Shown: positions 35,039 through 45,189 of the stretch, piece by piece
Position numbering within the stretch: the stretch's first letter is position 1
Layout: every line of letters starts with the position of its first letter
Source: Tsukamurella paurometabola
GTDB taxonomy: Bacteria > Actinomycetota > Actinomycetes > Mycobacteriales > Mycobacteriaceae
DNA: 64,000 nucleotides
Direction: 5' to 3'
NCBI RefSeq assembly: GCF_900631615.1
Contig: NZ_LR131273.1
Location: forward strand, 2,760,850-2,824,849
Position numbers and translations under genes: made by a program
Notes under the pieces: model-generated
Databases searched by the model: none
Seen by the model: the letters and a program-made list of their open reading frames with translations, nothing else
What the model was told of the DNA's origin: nothing

Positions 35039-36406
35039 CTAGAGGACGACGACGCCCTCGGCGATGCCCACGGCGCGCAGATCGCGGTACCAGCGCTCCA
35101 CCGGGTGCTCCTTGGTGAAGCCGTGGCCGCCGAGCAGCTGCACGCCGTCCAGGCCGATCCGCATGCCCTTGTCGGTGGCGAACTTCCGTGCCAGCGCGGC
35201 CTCGCGGCCGAAGGACAGGCCCTGCTCGGCGCGCGAGGCGCCGCGCCACACGAGCAGCTCCAGGCCGTCGATCTCGGTCGCCATGTCGGCCACCGCGAAG
35301 GCCACCGCCTGGCGATGGGCGATCGGCTCGCCGAAGGCCTCGCGCTCCTTGACGTACGGGGTCACGTAGTCGAGCACGGCGCGCGAGGTGCCGAGCGCCA
35401 GCGCCGACCAGCCGAGGCGGGCCAGCCGGACCACGTCGGTGTAGTTCTGCGTCGCGGTGTCGAGGTCCACCTCGCCGAGCAGGGCGGTGGCGGGGACCTT
35501 GACGTTGTTGAGGTTCAGGCGGCCCAGCGCTGCGGCCCGCAGGCCCATGCTCGGGTCGCCCTCGACGATCACGCCGTCCGTGCCGGACTCGACGATGAAG
35601 AGCGCGGGCTTGCCGTCGAGGTCGGCGCCGACCACGAAGAGCTCGGCCGAACCGGCCTGCGGCACCATCGACTTCACGCCGCTGAGCACGTAGCCGCCGG
35701 CGGTGCGGGTGGCCTTCGTGGCGAGTGCGAACGGGTTGAAGAGCGCGCCGGGCTCGGCGATCACCACGGAGGACTGCGGTACGGACTCGCCCGCGAACTC
35801 CTTGAGGTAGGTCTGCTGCTGGCCGTCGGAGCCGAACTGCGAGAGCGTCACCGCGACGCCGCTCGGCGCGAGGATCGGCAGCGCGAGGCCCATGTCGCCG
35901 TGGGCGAGGGCCGCCGCGACGAGGGCGTTGGTCACGGCGCCGCGGTCACTGCCCGCGCCGTCGAGCTCCTCGGGCACGTTGATCATGGTGATGCCGAGCT
36001 CGGTCGCGCGCTCGAGCAGCGAGGCGGGGGCCTCGGTGGCCGCGTCGGCCTCGGCCGCGGCCGGGCGGACGATCTCCGCGGCGAAGTCCTTCACCGTGTC
36101 GACGATCATCTGCTGCTCGTCGTCGGGGGTGAGGTCGTAGTTCGACTTGGTGCTCGCGTTCAGCCGCTTCGGCTTGCCGGTGCCCGCCACCACCTTGAAG
36201 GTGCGGTTCGCGGCGCCGAGCGCCTTGAAGCCGGTGCGCGTGCCCTCGTAGGCGACGCGGTTCACCAGGCCCTGCAGGCCGCGGTTCTGAACGAAGGGCG
36301 TCTGCACCACGGCCATCAGCGCGCGGATCAGCTGGCCCGTGGGGTTCCGCCGGATCGGGTTCTTCCCGATGGCGCTGGTGTCCCGGGGATCGGTTGACGT
36401 GCTCAT
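35039..36406 (-). CDS. fadE24: Acyl-CoA dehydrogenase, FadE24-like
   Basis: 455 residues from ATG 36406; ATG 36415 is in frame but has no better ribosome site. An N-terminal extension of about 85 residues (RALMAVVQTPFVQNRGLQGLVNRVAYEG) precedes the acyl-CoA dehydrogenase fold; the C-terminus ends LLGGHGFTKEHPVERWYRDLRAVGIAEG. Where most members have the catalytic YEGT glutamate there is no obvious equivalent, which fits a heteromer in which the FadE23-like subunit supplies it. It lies 30 bp upstream of the FadE23-like gene, same strand. The promoter region holds overlapping inverted repeats. Confidence 0.8.
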   Translation of the reverse strand: MSTSTDPRDTSAIGKNPIRRNPTGQLIRALMAVVQTPFVQNRGLQGLVNRVAYEGTRTGFKALGAANRTFKVVAGTGKPKRLNASTKSNYDLTPDDEQQMIVDTVKDFAAEIVRPAAAEADAATEAPASLLERATELGITMINVPEELDGAGSDRGAVTNALVAAALAHGDMGLALPILAPSGVAVTLSQFGSDGQQQTYLKEFAGESVPQSSVVIAEPGALFNPFALATKATRTAGGYVLSGVKSMVPQAGSAELFVVGADLDGKPALFIVESGTDGVIVEGDPSMGLRAAALGRLNLNNVKVPATALLGEVDLDTATQNYTDVVRLARLGWSALALGTSRAVLDYVTPYVKEREAFGEPIAHRQAVAFAVADMATEIDGLELLVWRGASRAEQGLSFGREAALARKFATDKGMRIGLDGVQLLGGHGFTKEHPVERWYRDLRAVGIAEGVVVL

Positions 36407-36468
36407 CTCCACCATCTCGTCGTCGTGGCGGCGCAGGTCGAGGGGCTGTTCCCGGCGTCCTCGCCGCC

Positions 36469-36511
36469 AACTTACTCATCAGTCAGATGAGACCTTACTC
36501 CTCGGTAAGTT
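36469..36511 (-). promoter_or_regulatory. Overlapping inverted repeats in the fadE24 promoter
   Basis: AACTTAC (36469-36475) and GTAAGTT (36505-36511) form the outer repeat. Inside are CTCATC-AGTCA-GATGAG (36475-36491) and CTTAC-N6-GTAAG (36494-36509). This AT-rich block lies 63-105 bases upstream of the fadE24 start and looks like the site of a TetR-type fatty-acid regulator. Confidence 0.5.
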
Positions 36512-36548
36512 GGGTGCCAAGAGATGGGACGAAAACCGTGTCGCCGTG

Positions 36549-37349
36549 TCAGGGGGTGAGACGTGCCAGCACCTGCGGGTGCAGCTGCGGGTTCGCGGCG
36601 ACCGCGGACCCCGCGTGCGGCCCCGGGGTCCCGTCGGTGCCGGTGAAGAGGCCACCGGCCTCCCGCACCACGATCTCGACCGCGGCCAGGTCCCACAGCG
36701 AGACCTCGGGCTCCACGGCGATGTCCACGGCGCCCTCCGCGACCAGGCAGTAGCTCCAGAAGTCGCCGTAGCCGCGGAGCCGCCAGGCGTCCTCGGCGAG
36801 GGCGAGGAAGCGGTCGCGGTCCGCGCGGTCCGCGAAGTAGGACAGGTCCGAGAACGAGATGCTCGCATCGGCGATGTCGCGGACCCCGGAGACCGAGATC
36901 CGGCGGGGCTCGGCACCGTCGAACTGCGCGAAGGCACCCGCCCCGGCGGAGGCGAACCACCGGCGCCGCAGGGCCGGCGCCGAGACCACGCCGACCACCG
37001 GCACGCCGTCCTCGAGCAGGGCGATGAGGGTGGACCAGACGGGGACCGCGCGCACGTAGTTCTTCGTGCCGTCGATCGGGTCGACCACCCACTGCCGGCC
37101 CGCGAGGACCGCCTCCCCGCCGAACTCCTCGCCGAGGACCGCGTCGCCGGGGCGCTCGGCCGCGAGCCGCTCCCGGATCAGTGTCTCGGTGGCGAGGTCG
37201 GCGTCCGAGACGGGCGTGAGGTCCGGCTTGGCGTCGACCTTGAGGTCGAGGGCGCCGTACCGCGCCATGGTCAGCTCGTCCGCGGCGTCCGCGAGGGAGA
37301 GGGCCAGGGCGAGATCGGGATGCGGGGAGTTCGACGGTGCGCTCGACAT
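36549..37349 (-). CDS. hisN: HisN, histidinol-phosphatase (inositol monophosphatase family)
   Basis: 266 residues from ATG 37349; TACCGT 6 bases upstream (37361-37356) suggests a leaderless mRNA. IMPase fold with metal motifs GEEFGGE and [13 protein letters not shown] and the second motif [31 protein letters not shown]. It resembles Rv3137, the actinobacterial histidinol-phosphate phosphatase of the IMPase type. The role in histidine synthesis is inferred from that similarity; an inositol phosphatase activity is possible. Confidence 0.85.
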   Translation of the reverse strand: MSSAPSNSPHPDLALALSLADAADELTMARYGALDLKVDAKPDLTPVSDADLATETLIRERLAAERPGDAVLGEEFGGEAVLAGRQWVVDPIDGTKNYVRAVPVWSTLIALLEDGVPVVGVVSAPALRRRWFASAGAGAFAQFDGAEPRRISVSGVRDIADASISFSDLSYFADRADRDRFLALAEDAWRLRGYGDFWSYCLVAEGAVDIAVEPEVSLWDLAAVEIVVREAGGLFTGTDGTPGPHAGSAVAANPQLHPQVLARLTP

Positions 37350-37411
37350 GCGAGAACGGTAACGGAGGCCGGTCCCGGGCGCGGGCCGGTCCCCGCCGGT
37401 AATCTGGACAT

Positions 37412-37774
37412 ATGGAATGGATGTGGGTGCTCCTGCTGGCCGCGATGCTGGGCGCGGTGGTCGTCATGTGGCAGCGCTCCAAGCGGGGGACGCTGGGGAC
37501 GGCGCCCGCGGGCCCCGGTATGGAGGACGGGATGCTCACGCTGAGCGGGGTGAGTCCGCGGCCCGTCGAACCCGACCAGAAGGGCCAGGCCTTCGTCACC
37601 GTCTCCGGCACCGTCGAGGGGCCGAGCACCCCGCCGACGCAGGTCTACCGCCGGCTCGTCATCGACTTCGCCGAACGCTGGCCGGAGGTCGGAGACCGCC
37701 TGCCCGTGTACTACAAGGTGGGCAAGGTCGACAGCTCCTGGCAGCTCGGATCGCTGCAGCCGCCCGCGCTCTGA
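37412..37774 (+). CDS. Small membrane-anchored protein, unknown function
   Basis: 120 residues from ATG 37412, with TAATCT 6 bases upstream, so probably leaderless. One N-terminal membrane helix ([18 protein letters not shown]) and a small domain ending in [31 protein letters not shown], which reads like a beta-rich soluble domain. I recognise no family. It is divergent from hisN and convergent with the TauE permease (14 bp between stops). Confidence 0.7.
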   Translation: MEWMWVLLLAAMLGAVVVMWQRSKRGTLGTAPAGPGMEDGMLTLSGVSPRPVEPDQKGQAFVTVSGTVEGPSTPPTQVYRRLVIDFAERWPEVGDRLPVYYKVGKVDSSWQLGSLQPPAL

Positions 37775-37788
37775 TCGGTGCGCGCGGG

Positions 37789-38556
37789 TCACGTGGTGAG
37801 CAGTCGCCACAACCCGATGGTGCCGACGATCACGATGATCGTGCGCAGCGCGGTGGGCGAGAGGCCGCGGCCGAAGCGGGCGCCGAGCGCGCCTCCGATC
37901 AGGGATCCCACCGCGATCACACCAGCCACCGGCCAGGCGATGCGATCGAACGCGACCACCAGGTAGAACACCGCCGCGACCACGTTCACCAGGAGTGAGA
38001 GCAGGTTCTTCGCCGCGTTGAGGCGCTGCAGATCGTCGTGCACCAGCACGCCCATCGCGGCGACCAACAGGATGCCCTGCGCCGCGGTGAAGTAGCCGCC
38101 GTAGATCCCGATCGCGAAGGTGGCCGCGACGAGCGCGGCGAGGCGGCCCACCGAAGGCGGTGCGGCCTCGTCGGACGGTGCGGTCCAGCGCTGGATGCGG
38201 GGCTGCAGGACCACCAGGGCGAGCGCCAGGACCAGCAGGACGGGGACGATCGTCTCGAAGACCGTCTCGGGCAGGTGCAGCAGCAGGAAGGCGCCCACGA
38301 TCGCGCCCGCCACCGACGCGGGCATCTGCCAGCGCAGCCGGTCGAGCTGGCCGGACAACTCGCGGCGGTAGCCCCACGTGCCGGAGACTCCGCCCGCGAC
38401 CAGGCCGATGGCGTTGCTGATCGTCGCCGTCACCGGCGGGACGCCGAAGGCGACCAGGGTGGGAAAGGTGATCAGGGTGCCACTGCCGACGAGGGAGTTG
38501 ATGAATCCCGCCCCGACGCCGGCCGCGAGGACGATCAGCAGCTCCCATCCCGCCAT
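37789..38556 (-). CDS. TauE/SafE (TSUP) family permease
   Basis: 255 residues from ATG 38556; TATGGT 6 bases upstream suggests a leaderless mRNA. Eight membrane helices; repeats start AAGVGAGFINSLVGSGTLITFPTLVAFG and AIGIYGGYFTAAQGILLVAAMG, both clear TSUP signatures. The second TSUP gene in the window, not closely similar to the one at 24391. Substrate unknown; divergent from prfB. Confidence 0.87.
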   Translation of the reverse strand: MAGWELLIVLAAGVGAGFINSLVGSGTLITFPTLVAFGVPPVTATISNAIGLVAGGVSGTWGYRRELSGQLDRLRWQMPASVAGAIVGAFLLLHLPETVFETIVPVLLVLALALVVLQPRIQRWTAPSDEAAPPSVGRLAALVAATFAIGIYGGYFTAAQGILLVAAMGVLVHDDLQRLNAAKNLLSLLVNVVAAVFYLVVAFDRIAWPVAGVIAVGSLIGGALGARFGRGLSPTALRTIIVIVGTIGLWRLLTT

Positions 38557-38617
38557 GAGGCGACCATAGTGCGCCGCCGGCCTCGGCCGGCGGGCCGGGC
38601 CAGTATCCTGAGTGACT

Positions 38618-39733
38618 GTGCATCCTGACGTAGCCGCAGACATCGAGAGCCTCGACACCACCCTGCAGACGGTGGAGAAGGTGATCGACCTCGACGAGCT
38701 GCGCCGGCGCGTCGACGAGCTGGAACACAAGGCGTCCGACCCCGAGCTGTGGAACGACCAGGCCAACGCCCAGCAGGTCACCAGCGAGCTCTCGCACGCC
38801 CAGGCGGAGCTCCGCCGGGTCACCGATCTGCGCCAGCGGCTCGACGACCTGCCCGTGCTCTACGAGCTCGCCGAGGCCGAGGAGGGCGACGACCGGACGG
38901 CGGCGCTCGAGGACGCCGACGGTGACCGCGCCCGGCTCCGCACCGAGATCGAGGCCATGGAGGTCAAGACCATGCTCTCGGGCGAGTACGACCAGCGCGA
39001 CGCGTTGGTCAACATCCGCGCGGGCGCCGGCGGTGTCGACGCCGCGGACTGGGCCGAGATGCTCATGCGCATGTACGTCCGATGGGCCGAGAAGCACGGC
39101 TACGGCGTGGAGGTCTACGACACCAGCTACGCCGAGGAGGCGGGCCTGAAGTCCGCCACCTTCGCGGTCAAGACCGACTACGCCTACGGCACCCTCTCGG
39201 TGGAGATGGGCACGCACCGCCTCGTGCGGATAAGCCCGTTCGACAACCAGGGCCGCCGCCAGACCTCGTTCGCCGAGGTCGAGGTGCTGCCCGTGGTGGA
39301 GACGACCGACCACATCGACGTCGACGAGAACGAGGTGCGCGTGGACGTGTACCGCTCCTCGGGACCGGGCGGCCAGTCGGTCAACACCACCGACTCCGCG
39401 GTGCGACTGACCCACATCCCCACGGGCATCGTCGTCACCTGCCAGAACGAGAAGAGCCAGCTGCAGAACAAGGTCGCGGCCATGAAGGTGCTCCAGGCCA
39501 AGCTCCTCGAGCGCAAGCGTCAGGAGGAGCGCGCGCAGATGGACGCCCTCAAGACCAACGAGGGCGCCTCGTGGGGCAACCAGATGCGCTCGTACGTGCT
39601 GCACCCGTATCAGATGGTCAAGGATCTGCGCACCGAGTACGAGGTGAACAACCCCTCGGCGGTCCTCGACGGTGACCTGGACGGCTTCATCGAGGCCGGC
39701 ATCCGCTGGCGGATGCGTGGCGATGACGACTAG
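38618..39733 (+). CDS. prfB: Peptide chain release factor 2
   Basis: 371 residues from GTG 38618, leaderless (TATCCT at 38604-38609, 8 bases upstream). RF2 features: codon-recognition region with SPF ([13 protein letters not shown]) and catalytic GGQ in [14 protein letters not shown]. It terminates translation at UGA and UAA. The frame is continuous: there is no programmed frameshift as in E. coli prfB. The gene heads the prfB-MscS-ftsEX-smpB-ssrA order shared with M. tuberculosis Rv3105c-Rv3100c. Confidence 0.97.
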   Translation: MHPDVAADIESLDTTLQTVEKVIDLDELRRRVDELEHKASDPELWNDQANAQQVTSELSHAQAELRRVTDLRQRLDDLPVLYELAEAEEGDDRTAALEDADGDRARLRTEIEAMEVKTMLSGEYDQRDALVNIRAGAGGVDAADWAEMLMRMYVRWAEKHGYGVEVYDTSYAEEAGLKSATFAVKTDYAYGTLSVEMGTHRLVRISPFDNQGRRQTSFAEVEVLPVVETTDHIDVDENEVRVDVYRSSGPGGQSVNTTDSAVRLTHIPTGIVVTCQNEKSQLQNKVAAMKVLQAKLLERKRQEERAQMDALKTNEGASWGNQMRSYVLHPYQMVKDLRTEYEVNNPSAVLDGDLDGFIEAGIRWRMRGDDD

Positions 39734-40634
39734 CACGATGCTCGCGCACTCGATCCTCCCCGACCTCACGGGGTGGCGGTACCTCATGTACGAGCGGGTG
39801 CTGCCGATCGCGCTGTGGACGCTCGCGGCGGTCCTCGCCAATCGGTTCGTCAACTGGTCCTCGGCCCGCGTCACCATGCGGATCGACGCCCAGTTCAAGA
39901 ACAGCGATTCGCTGGTCCGGTCGGAGTCCGCCAAACACCAGCACGCCCTGATCCAGGTGATCAGCTGGGTCGCGATCGCGGCGATCTACCTGTTCGCCGC
40001 GTACCAGGTCGTCCAGGCTCTCGGTGTGCCGATCAACGCCCTGGTCGCGCCGGCCACCGTCATCGGCGCGGCGCTCGGCTTCGGCGCCCAGCGGGTGGTG
40101 CAGGACCTGCTCGCCGGGTTCTTCCTCATCACGGAGCGGCAGTACGGCTTCGGTGATGTGGTGAACCTCTCGCTCACCGGCGGTTCGACGGCCGAGGGCA
40201 CCGTCTCCGACGTGACCCTGCGGGTGACCAAGCTGCGCAACACCGACGGCGAGGTCATCACCGTGCCGAACGGGCAGATCGTCAAGGCCACGAACCTGTC
40301 CAAGGACTGGGCGCGCGCCGTGGTCGACATCCCGTTGCCGAAGACCGTCGACATGGGCAAGGTGAACGCGCTGCTGCACCGCGTCGGCGAGCGGGCCTAC
40401 CACGATCCGACGATGTCGACGCTGCTTCTCGACGAGCCCACACTCATGGGCATCGAGTCGATCGACCTGGACCAGGTGAACCTGCGGATGGTCGCCCGCA
40501 CGCTGCCCGGCAAGCAGTTCGAGGTCGGGCGCAATCTGCGTGAGCGGATCGTGCGCAGCCTCGCGACCGCGGGCATCGACGTCGCACCCGTCACCGACAC
40601 CGTCGAGGACGAGGAGGAGGTGAAGCCGCAGTGA
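39723..40634 (+). CDS. MscS-type mechanosensitive channel, Rv3104c-like
   Basis: 303 residues from ATG 39723, overlapping the end of prfB by 11 bp. Three membrane helices; the pore helix region is [41 protein letters not shown], the strongest signature of MscS channels, followed by the beta domain ([23 protein letters not shown]). The channel lets solutes out under hypo-osmotic shock. The C-terminus is acidic. Overlap with neighbours implies one operon with prfB and the next gene. Confidence 0.9.
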   Translation: MTTSTMLAHSILPDLTGWRYLMYERVLPIALWTLAAVLANRFVNWSSARVTMRIDAQFKNSDSLVRSESAKHQHALIQVISWVAIAAIYLFAAYQVVQALGVPINALVAPATVIGAALGFGAQRVVQDLLAGFFLITERQYGFGDVVNLSLTGGSTAEGTVSDVTLRVTKLRNTDGEVITVPNGQIVKATNLSKDWARAVVDIPLPKTVDMGKVNALLHRVGERAYHDPTMSTLLLDEPTLMGIESIDLDQVNLRMVARTLPGKQFEVGRNLRERIVRSLATAGIDVAPVTDTVEDEEEVKPQ

Positions 40635-41218
40635 CGGACACCCCGAAGGGCCCGCAGGGCGACGGTGACGCCGAGGTGACGACCGACAAGGGCACCCGGA
40701 CCGCGCCGCCCGAGCAGGACACCGCCCCGGCCGAGCGACCGCACCTTCTCTCGACCGTCTGGGCGCGGATCCCGAAGACGATCCCGCACACCCGCGCGCG
40801 CACCAGCACCGTCGTCCTGATGCTGGTGTTCCTCGGCCTCATGTGGTGGTACCTCGAGCTGTACGCGCAGTTCGTGCCGAAGGAGCAGCGGCGCACCGGA
40901 CCGCCGCCCGCCGCCACCAGCACCGCACCCGCGACCGCCGAGCCCACGTACGAGACGCCTGTCTCCACCACGCCGAGCCGGGTCCCGTCGAGCGCCGCCC
41001 CGTCGAGCGACGAGGCGGGGGAGTCCGGCCCACCGTCGTCGACGGTGCCGGGCCGCACCGGTGGGCAAGGGCCCGCGTCGACGGGCGGGCCGACCTCGGG
41101 CATCGTGTCGTCCAGCGGCATCGTGTTCCCCGGCGTGACGCTGCCGGGGCTTCCCGGCGCGACGACCGAGCCGCCCGCCTCCGGCGGCGCACCGACGACG
41201 ACGGGTCCGCCGGGGTAG
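40631..41218 (+). CDS. Proline/serine/threonine-rich membrane-anchored protein, Rv3103c-like
   Basis: 195 residues from GTG 40631, overlapping the MscS stop by 4 bp (GTGA). A charged cytosolic head is followed by a single membrane helix (STVVLMLVFLGLMWWYLELYAQF) and a low-complexity outer tail rich in Pro, Ser, Thr and Gly. It matches in position and character the proline-rich membrane protein beside ftsE in mycobacteria. No enzymatic motif. It may help envelope assembly at the septum through its FtsEX neighbours, which is inference. Confidence 0.75.
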   Translation: MTDTPKGPQGDGDAEVTTDKGTRTAPPEQDTAPAERPHLLSTVWARIPKTIPHTRARTSTVVLMLVFLGLMWWYLELYAQFVPKEQRRTGPPPAATSTAPATAEPTYETPVSTTPSRVPSSAAPSSDEAGESGPPSSTVPGRTGGQGPASTGGPTSGIVSSSGIVFPGVTLPGLPGATTEPPASGGAPTTTGPPG

Positions 41219-41245
41219 TCCGCGGCGTCAGTAGACTGGGCGCTC

Positions 41246-41935
<690 letters not shown>

Positions 41936-41986
41936 CGGCGCCCGCCGCACCCGCCGACGACGACGAACCGAAGGACTGAATTCCCA

Positions 41987-42892
41987 GTGCGAGCCAGTTT
42001 CATCACCAGCGAGGTCCTCACCGGCCTGCGCCGGAACGTGAGCATGACGATCGCCATGATCCTCACCACCGCGATCTCTCTCGGCCTGTTCGGCGGTGGT
42101 CTGCTCGTGGTGCGGATGGCCGACAAGAGCCAGGACATCTTCCTGCAGCGCGTCGAGATCCAGGTGTTCGTCGACGACAAGGTCGCCGCCGACGATCCGG
42201 ACTGCCAGAAGGCCGTGTGCCAGGCGATCGAGTCGAAGATCAAGGCGCAGCCGGGTGTGGACTCGCTGGACTACATCTCGCAGGACAAGGCACTCGAGAC
42301 CGCCAAGACCAAGACCTTCGCCGGTCAGCCCGAGCTGGCGGAGCTGGTGCGCCCCGGCGTCCTGCCCGCCTCCTTCAAGGTGCGCGTCGGCGACGAGAAC
42401 AAGTTCGCGGCGGTGATCGACGCGGTGAAGGACCAGCCCGGCGTGGCCGGGGTGCAGGACCAGCGCGAGTTGGTGGAGCGCGTCTTCTCCGTCCTCAACG
42501 GCGCCCGCAACGCCGCCTTCTTCGTCGCGCTGATCCAGGCCGTCGCGGCGGTGCTGCTCATCGCGAACATGGTGCAGGTGGCCGCGTACACGCGGCGCAC
42601 GGAGGTGTCGATCATGCGCCTGGTGGGCGCGTCGCGGTGGTACACCCAGCTGCCGTTCCTGTTGGAGGCGGTGATCGGCGCCGTCATCGGCGCGGTCCTC
42701 GCGATCGGCGGCCTGTTCGCGGGCAAGGCGCTGTTCTTCGACCGGGCGCTGCGTGAGATGTACGGCGTGAACATCCTGGCCCGGATCACCAACACCGACG
42801 TCCTGCTCGTCTCTCCCTGGCTGATCCTCGTGGGTGCAGGGTTCGCCGCCGTCACCGCCTACGTCACGCTCCGCTTCTACGTGCGGGAGTAG
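41987..42892 (+). CDS. ftsX: FtsX, cell-division ABC permease
   Basis: 301 residues from GTG 41987. Four membrane helices: one at 20-45 and three at the end, separated by an extracytoplasmic domain with two cysteines ([16 protein letters not shown]), as in mycobacterial FtsX, where this domain binds RipC. The permease half ends [20 protein letters not shown] upstream is a modest ribosome site. Confidence 0.95.
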   Translation: MRASFITSEVLTGLRRNVSMTIAMILTTAISLGLFGGGLLVVRMADKSQDIFLQRVEIQVFVDDKVAADDPDCQKAVCQAIESKIKAQPGVDSLDYISQDKALETAKTKTFAGQPELAELVRPGVLPASFKVRVGDENKFAAVIDAVKDQPGVAGVQDQRELVERVFSVLNGARNAAFFVALIQAVAAVLLIANMVQVAAYTRRTEVSIMRLVGASRWYTQLPFLLEAVIGAVIGAVLAIGGLFAGKALFFDRALREMYGVNILARITNTDVLLVSPWLILVGAGFAAVTAYVTLRFYVRE

Positions 42893-42998
42893 CCCCGCGC
42901 GATAAGTCGCTTTCCGCGCACCGTCGTATCCCCGTACGATGGAGTGGTTGTCCAGCCGCGACCGGCACTCGGTCGCGGCGTACAGGAAGGGAAGGACG

Positions 42999-43478
42999 AT
43001 GGCGAAGGAGAAGGGGCGCTCGGTGATCGCGAGCAACCGCAAGGCGCGCCACAACTACGCCATCCTCGACACCTTCGAGGCCGGCGTGGTGCTGGTGGGC
43101 ACGGAGGTGAAGGCGCTGCGCGAGGGCAAGGCGTCGCTGGTCGACGCCTACGCGACGATCGACGACGGCGAGATCTGGCTGCGCGGGCTGCACATCCCGG
43201 AGTACGGGAACGGTACGTGGACCAACCACACGCCGCGCCGCACCCGGAAGCTGCTCATGCACCGCCGCGAGATCGATTCACTGACCGGCAAGATCCGCGA
43301 GGGCAACCAGACGCTGGTCCCGCTGTCGATGTACTTCAACGACGGCCGCGTGAAGGTCGAGCTGGCCCTCGCGAAGGGCAAGCAGGACTACGACAAGCGG
43401 CAGGACATCGCCCGCCGGACCGCCGAGCGCGAACTGGTCCGGGAGCTGGGGCGGCGCGTCAAGGGCATGCGCGGCTGA
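42999..43478 (+). CDS. smpB: SmpB, SsrA-binding protein
   Basis: 159 residues from ATG 42999, with a purine-rich ribosome site (GGAAGGGAAGGA). SmpB signatures: [36 protein letters not shown] and the C-terminal [22 protein letters not shown]. SmpB loads tmRNA on stalled ribosomes. The tmRNA gene itself follows 316 bp on, with a small ORF between. Confidence 0.98.
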   Translation: MAKEKGRSVIASNRKARHNYAILDTFEAGVVLVGTEVKALREGKASLVDAYATIDDGEIWLRGLHIPEYGNGTWTNHTPRRTRKLLMHRREIDSLTGKIREGNQTLVPLSMYFNDGRVKVELALAKGKQDYDKRQDIARRTAERELVRELGRRVKGMRG

Positions 43479-43532
43479 TCTGTTTCCGACGGTGCCCGGC
43501 GTGGCGCGTTGAGTTCCGACGTTCTCGGGCGT

Positions 43533-43578
43533 TCACTTGAGATACGAGTTACTGATGTGACTCGTGGGACTCAAGTGA
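43533..43578 (+). repeat. Nested inverted repeat before the small ORF
   Basis: TCACTTGAG (43533-43541) pairs with CTCAAGTGA (43570-43578); inside, ACGAGT (43544-43549) pairs with ACTCGT (43560-43565). The 3' arm runs directly into the ribosome site GAGGAG of the small ORF. Confidence 0.65.
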
Positions 43579-43589
43579 GGAGCGGATCC

Positions 43590-43709
43590 ATGAGTGTCGA
43601 GAACCGGGCCAAGGTTGTTTCGCTGGCGCACCGCATCGGAACGGTGCTGCTCACCGTGCTGATGAACATGAACGCCTCCGCCGCCGGCGTGCGCCCGCAC
43701 ACCGTCTGA
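43590..43709 (+). CDS. Small ORF (39 aa) between smpB and ssrA
   Basis: 39 residues from ATG 43590, with a good ribosome site (GTGAGGAG) 7 bases upstream. The peptide has a charged head (MSVENRAKVVSLAHR) and a hydrophobic middle (IGTVLLTVLMNMN). I recognise no family. The strong hairpin just before the ribosome site suggests regulated translation. It could also be a chance ORF. Confidence 0.4.
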   Translation: MSVENRAKVVSLAHRIGTVLLTVLMNMNASAAGVRPHTV

Positions 43710-43716
43710 TAATCGC

Positions 43717-43747
43717 TGGACAGGCGCCGATCCCGGTGCGGTAGTAT
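43717..43747 (+). promoter_or_regulatory. ssrA promoter
   Basis: TAGTAT (43742-43747) as -10; TGGACA (43717-43722) as a possible -35 with a long 19-base spacer. Transcription from about 43754 would give a 41-base 5' leader that is removed to form mature tmRNA. Confidence 0.55.
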
Positions 43748-43794
43748 GGAACTTCCACTCCGCAAGGGTGGGCTTCCGCTGAAGCGGACGATGA

Positions 43795-44162
43795 GGGGCC
43801 GATCGGTTTCGACTTCGTTTGTTGACGCGGGGGAAGCGTGCCGGTGCAGGCTGGAGACCACCGTAAGCGTCGCAGCAACCAATTAAGCGCCGATTCCAAT
43901 CAGCGCGACTTCGCTCTCGCTGCCTAAGCAGCCAGGCGAGTCTGTCAGTCCGGGTTCGCCCTCGGCCCGGTTCCTGGCATCAGCTAGAGGGATTCACCCC
44001 GCGGTGCGGTCGCGGCATCGCGGGGGACATCAAACAGCGACTGGGATCGTCATCCCGGCTCGTCCGTGAGACCGGGAGATCCGAGTAGAGGCACAGCGGA
44101 CTGCGCACGGAGAAGCCCCGTAGAAATGACGGAGGACCCGGGTTCAATTCCCGGCGGCTCCA
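43795..44162 (+). ncRNA. ssrA: tmRNA
   Basis: 368 bases. The 5' end GGGGCCG pairs with CGGCTCC at the 3' end to form the tRNA-like acceptor stem, and the T-arm GGTTCAATTCC is present. The tag reading frame at 43889-43927 encodes ADSNQRDFALAA and a TAA stop; it differs from the mycobacterial tag ADSHQRDYALAA at two residues. The 3' CCA is not encoded. With SmpB it rescues stalled ribosomes and tags the peptide for proteolysis. Confidence 0.97.
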
Positions 44163-44169
44163 CAGAGGG

Positions 44170-44196
44170 CCCCTGATCTGCATGGCAGATCAGGGG
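44170..44196 (+). terminator. tmRNA terminator
   Basis: Perfect 12-bp stem CCCCTGATCTGC / GCAGATCAGGGG with an ATG loop, 7 bases after the mature tmRNA, followed by TCGCTTTCG. Confidence 0.85.
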
Positions 44197-44476
44197 TCGC
44201 TTTCGTTCCGTCGTCACGCTCGTGGGAAATCCCATCGCGACCGCGATGCACCGCACCATAGAGTTGCCAGCGTGAACAATTGCGTGCGGTCGACGGTGCC
44301 CGGGCGGGTGCACCTCGACGAGTCTGGCGCGGTGATCGAGTACGGGGATCGTCGGGGCTTCGGTTCGCCGCCCGATGCCTGCTATTCCGCGCTCCTCGAT
44401 GGCCGTCCCGGACGTCGTTGGCGACCGTGGGGCAGGCGATGAGCGAGCAGTCGAAAGGAAGCGGTCACGCCATCCC
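44197..44476. other. Gap after ssrA with no convincing gene
   Basis: 280 bases with lower GC than the core genes. Short open frames exist but none has a ribosome site or recognisable product. No repeat of the tmRNA 3' end was found here that would mark an integration site. Confidence 0.5.
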
Positions 44477-44695
44477 GTGTACACGGTGCTCCGTATCGAC
44501 GTGTGGGACGGCGATGTGAGCAAGCCTCTGTCCGAGCTGAGGGCAGATCCACAGCGATTCGTGACGGTGACCGCCGTGTACCCGACATTGGACGAGGCGA
44601 AAGCCGACGTCGAGCGGTTTAACGACGTTCGGAGTGGCGGGAACGGCGGTAGCGGCGCGGTGTACTTCTGGGCGGCCGCACGGGAGTGCGAGTAG
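44477..44695 (+). CDS. Small hypothetical protein (72 aa)
   Basis: 72 residues from GTG 44477; upstream GAAAGGAAGC is rather far (about 14 bases), so the start is uncertain. Sequence features: YTVLRIDVWDGDVSKPLSEL, VTVTAVYPTLDEAKADVERFN and the end GAVYFWAAAREC. It resembles small proteins I have seen near polymorphic-toxin loci of actinobacteria, but that is memory of a pattern and not a family match. Confidence 0.5.
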   Translation: MYTVLRIDVWDGDVSKPLSELRADPQRFVTVTAVYPTLDEAKADVERFNDVRSGGNGGSGAVYFWAAARECE

Positions 44696-44748
44696 CAGTG
44701 TTTATCATCGGGTATGAGTAATCCACGACACCGTAGGTGGTGACGTCC

Positions 44749-45189
44749 ATGCCGTTCGTTCTGGAGCCCGAGGTGGCGGGTGGTCTCGGTGAAGGCACGG
44801 TGCTGGACGCTTCAGTGCATCCGCCGATCGTGTCCGAGCTGGAGTACGAAGTTGCGGGATGGCTTGGGGACGACCTGATTGCGGGCTTCCCCGTCTACTT
44901 GGTGTCGCCGCGTCTTCTCGCCGCGATGGAGACCGCGAGGTTGACGGGATTCGCCGTGAATCCGAACTGCCGTGTCACCGTGAACGAGCAGGTTCACGCA
45001 GAGTTGAATAGCTCGGACGTGTCCACATTCACCTGGATCGACATCCCCGGCGCCACAAGTGATGACCTACACGTGACCGCTGATCTGCTGCTCGGGGTGT
45101 CGGATCGGGCTTGGGAGGTGTTCTCGCAGTTCACGTTGCGCTTCTGCGGGATCCGTGAAGCCGATGTCGATGACGGAGGAGGGGCTTGA
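44749..45189 (+). CDS. Hypothetical protein, possible immunity-type
   Basis: 146 residues from ATG 44749, with AGGTGG 6-7 bases upstream; GTG 44737 and 44740 are in-frame alternatives. Mixed alpha/beta composition (VSELEYEVAGWLGDDLIAGFPVYLVSPRLL, DDLHVTADLLLGVSDRAWEVF). The acidic, compact, soluble character is typical of immunity proteins, but no family is recognised. The stop overlaps the next start (TGATG), so the two are translated together. Base composition is lower in GC than flanking core genes. Confidence 0.65.
   Translation: MPFVLEPEVAGGLGEGTVLDASVHPPIVSELEYEVAGWLGDDLIAGFPVYLVSPRLLAAMETARLTGFAVNPNCRVTVNEQVHAELNSSDVSTFTWIDIPGATSDDLHVTADLLLGVSDRAWEVFSQFTLRFCGIREADVDDGGGA

Noticed and set aside
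38618-38720. Programmed frameshift in prfB
   Set aside because: The RF2 frame is continuous, with no early UGA.
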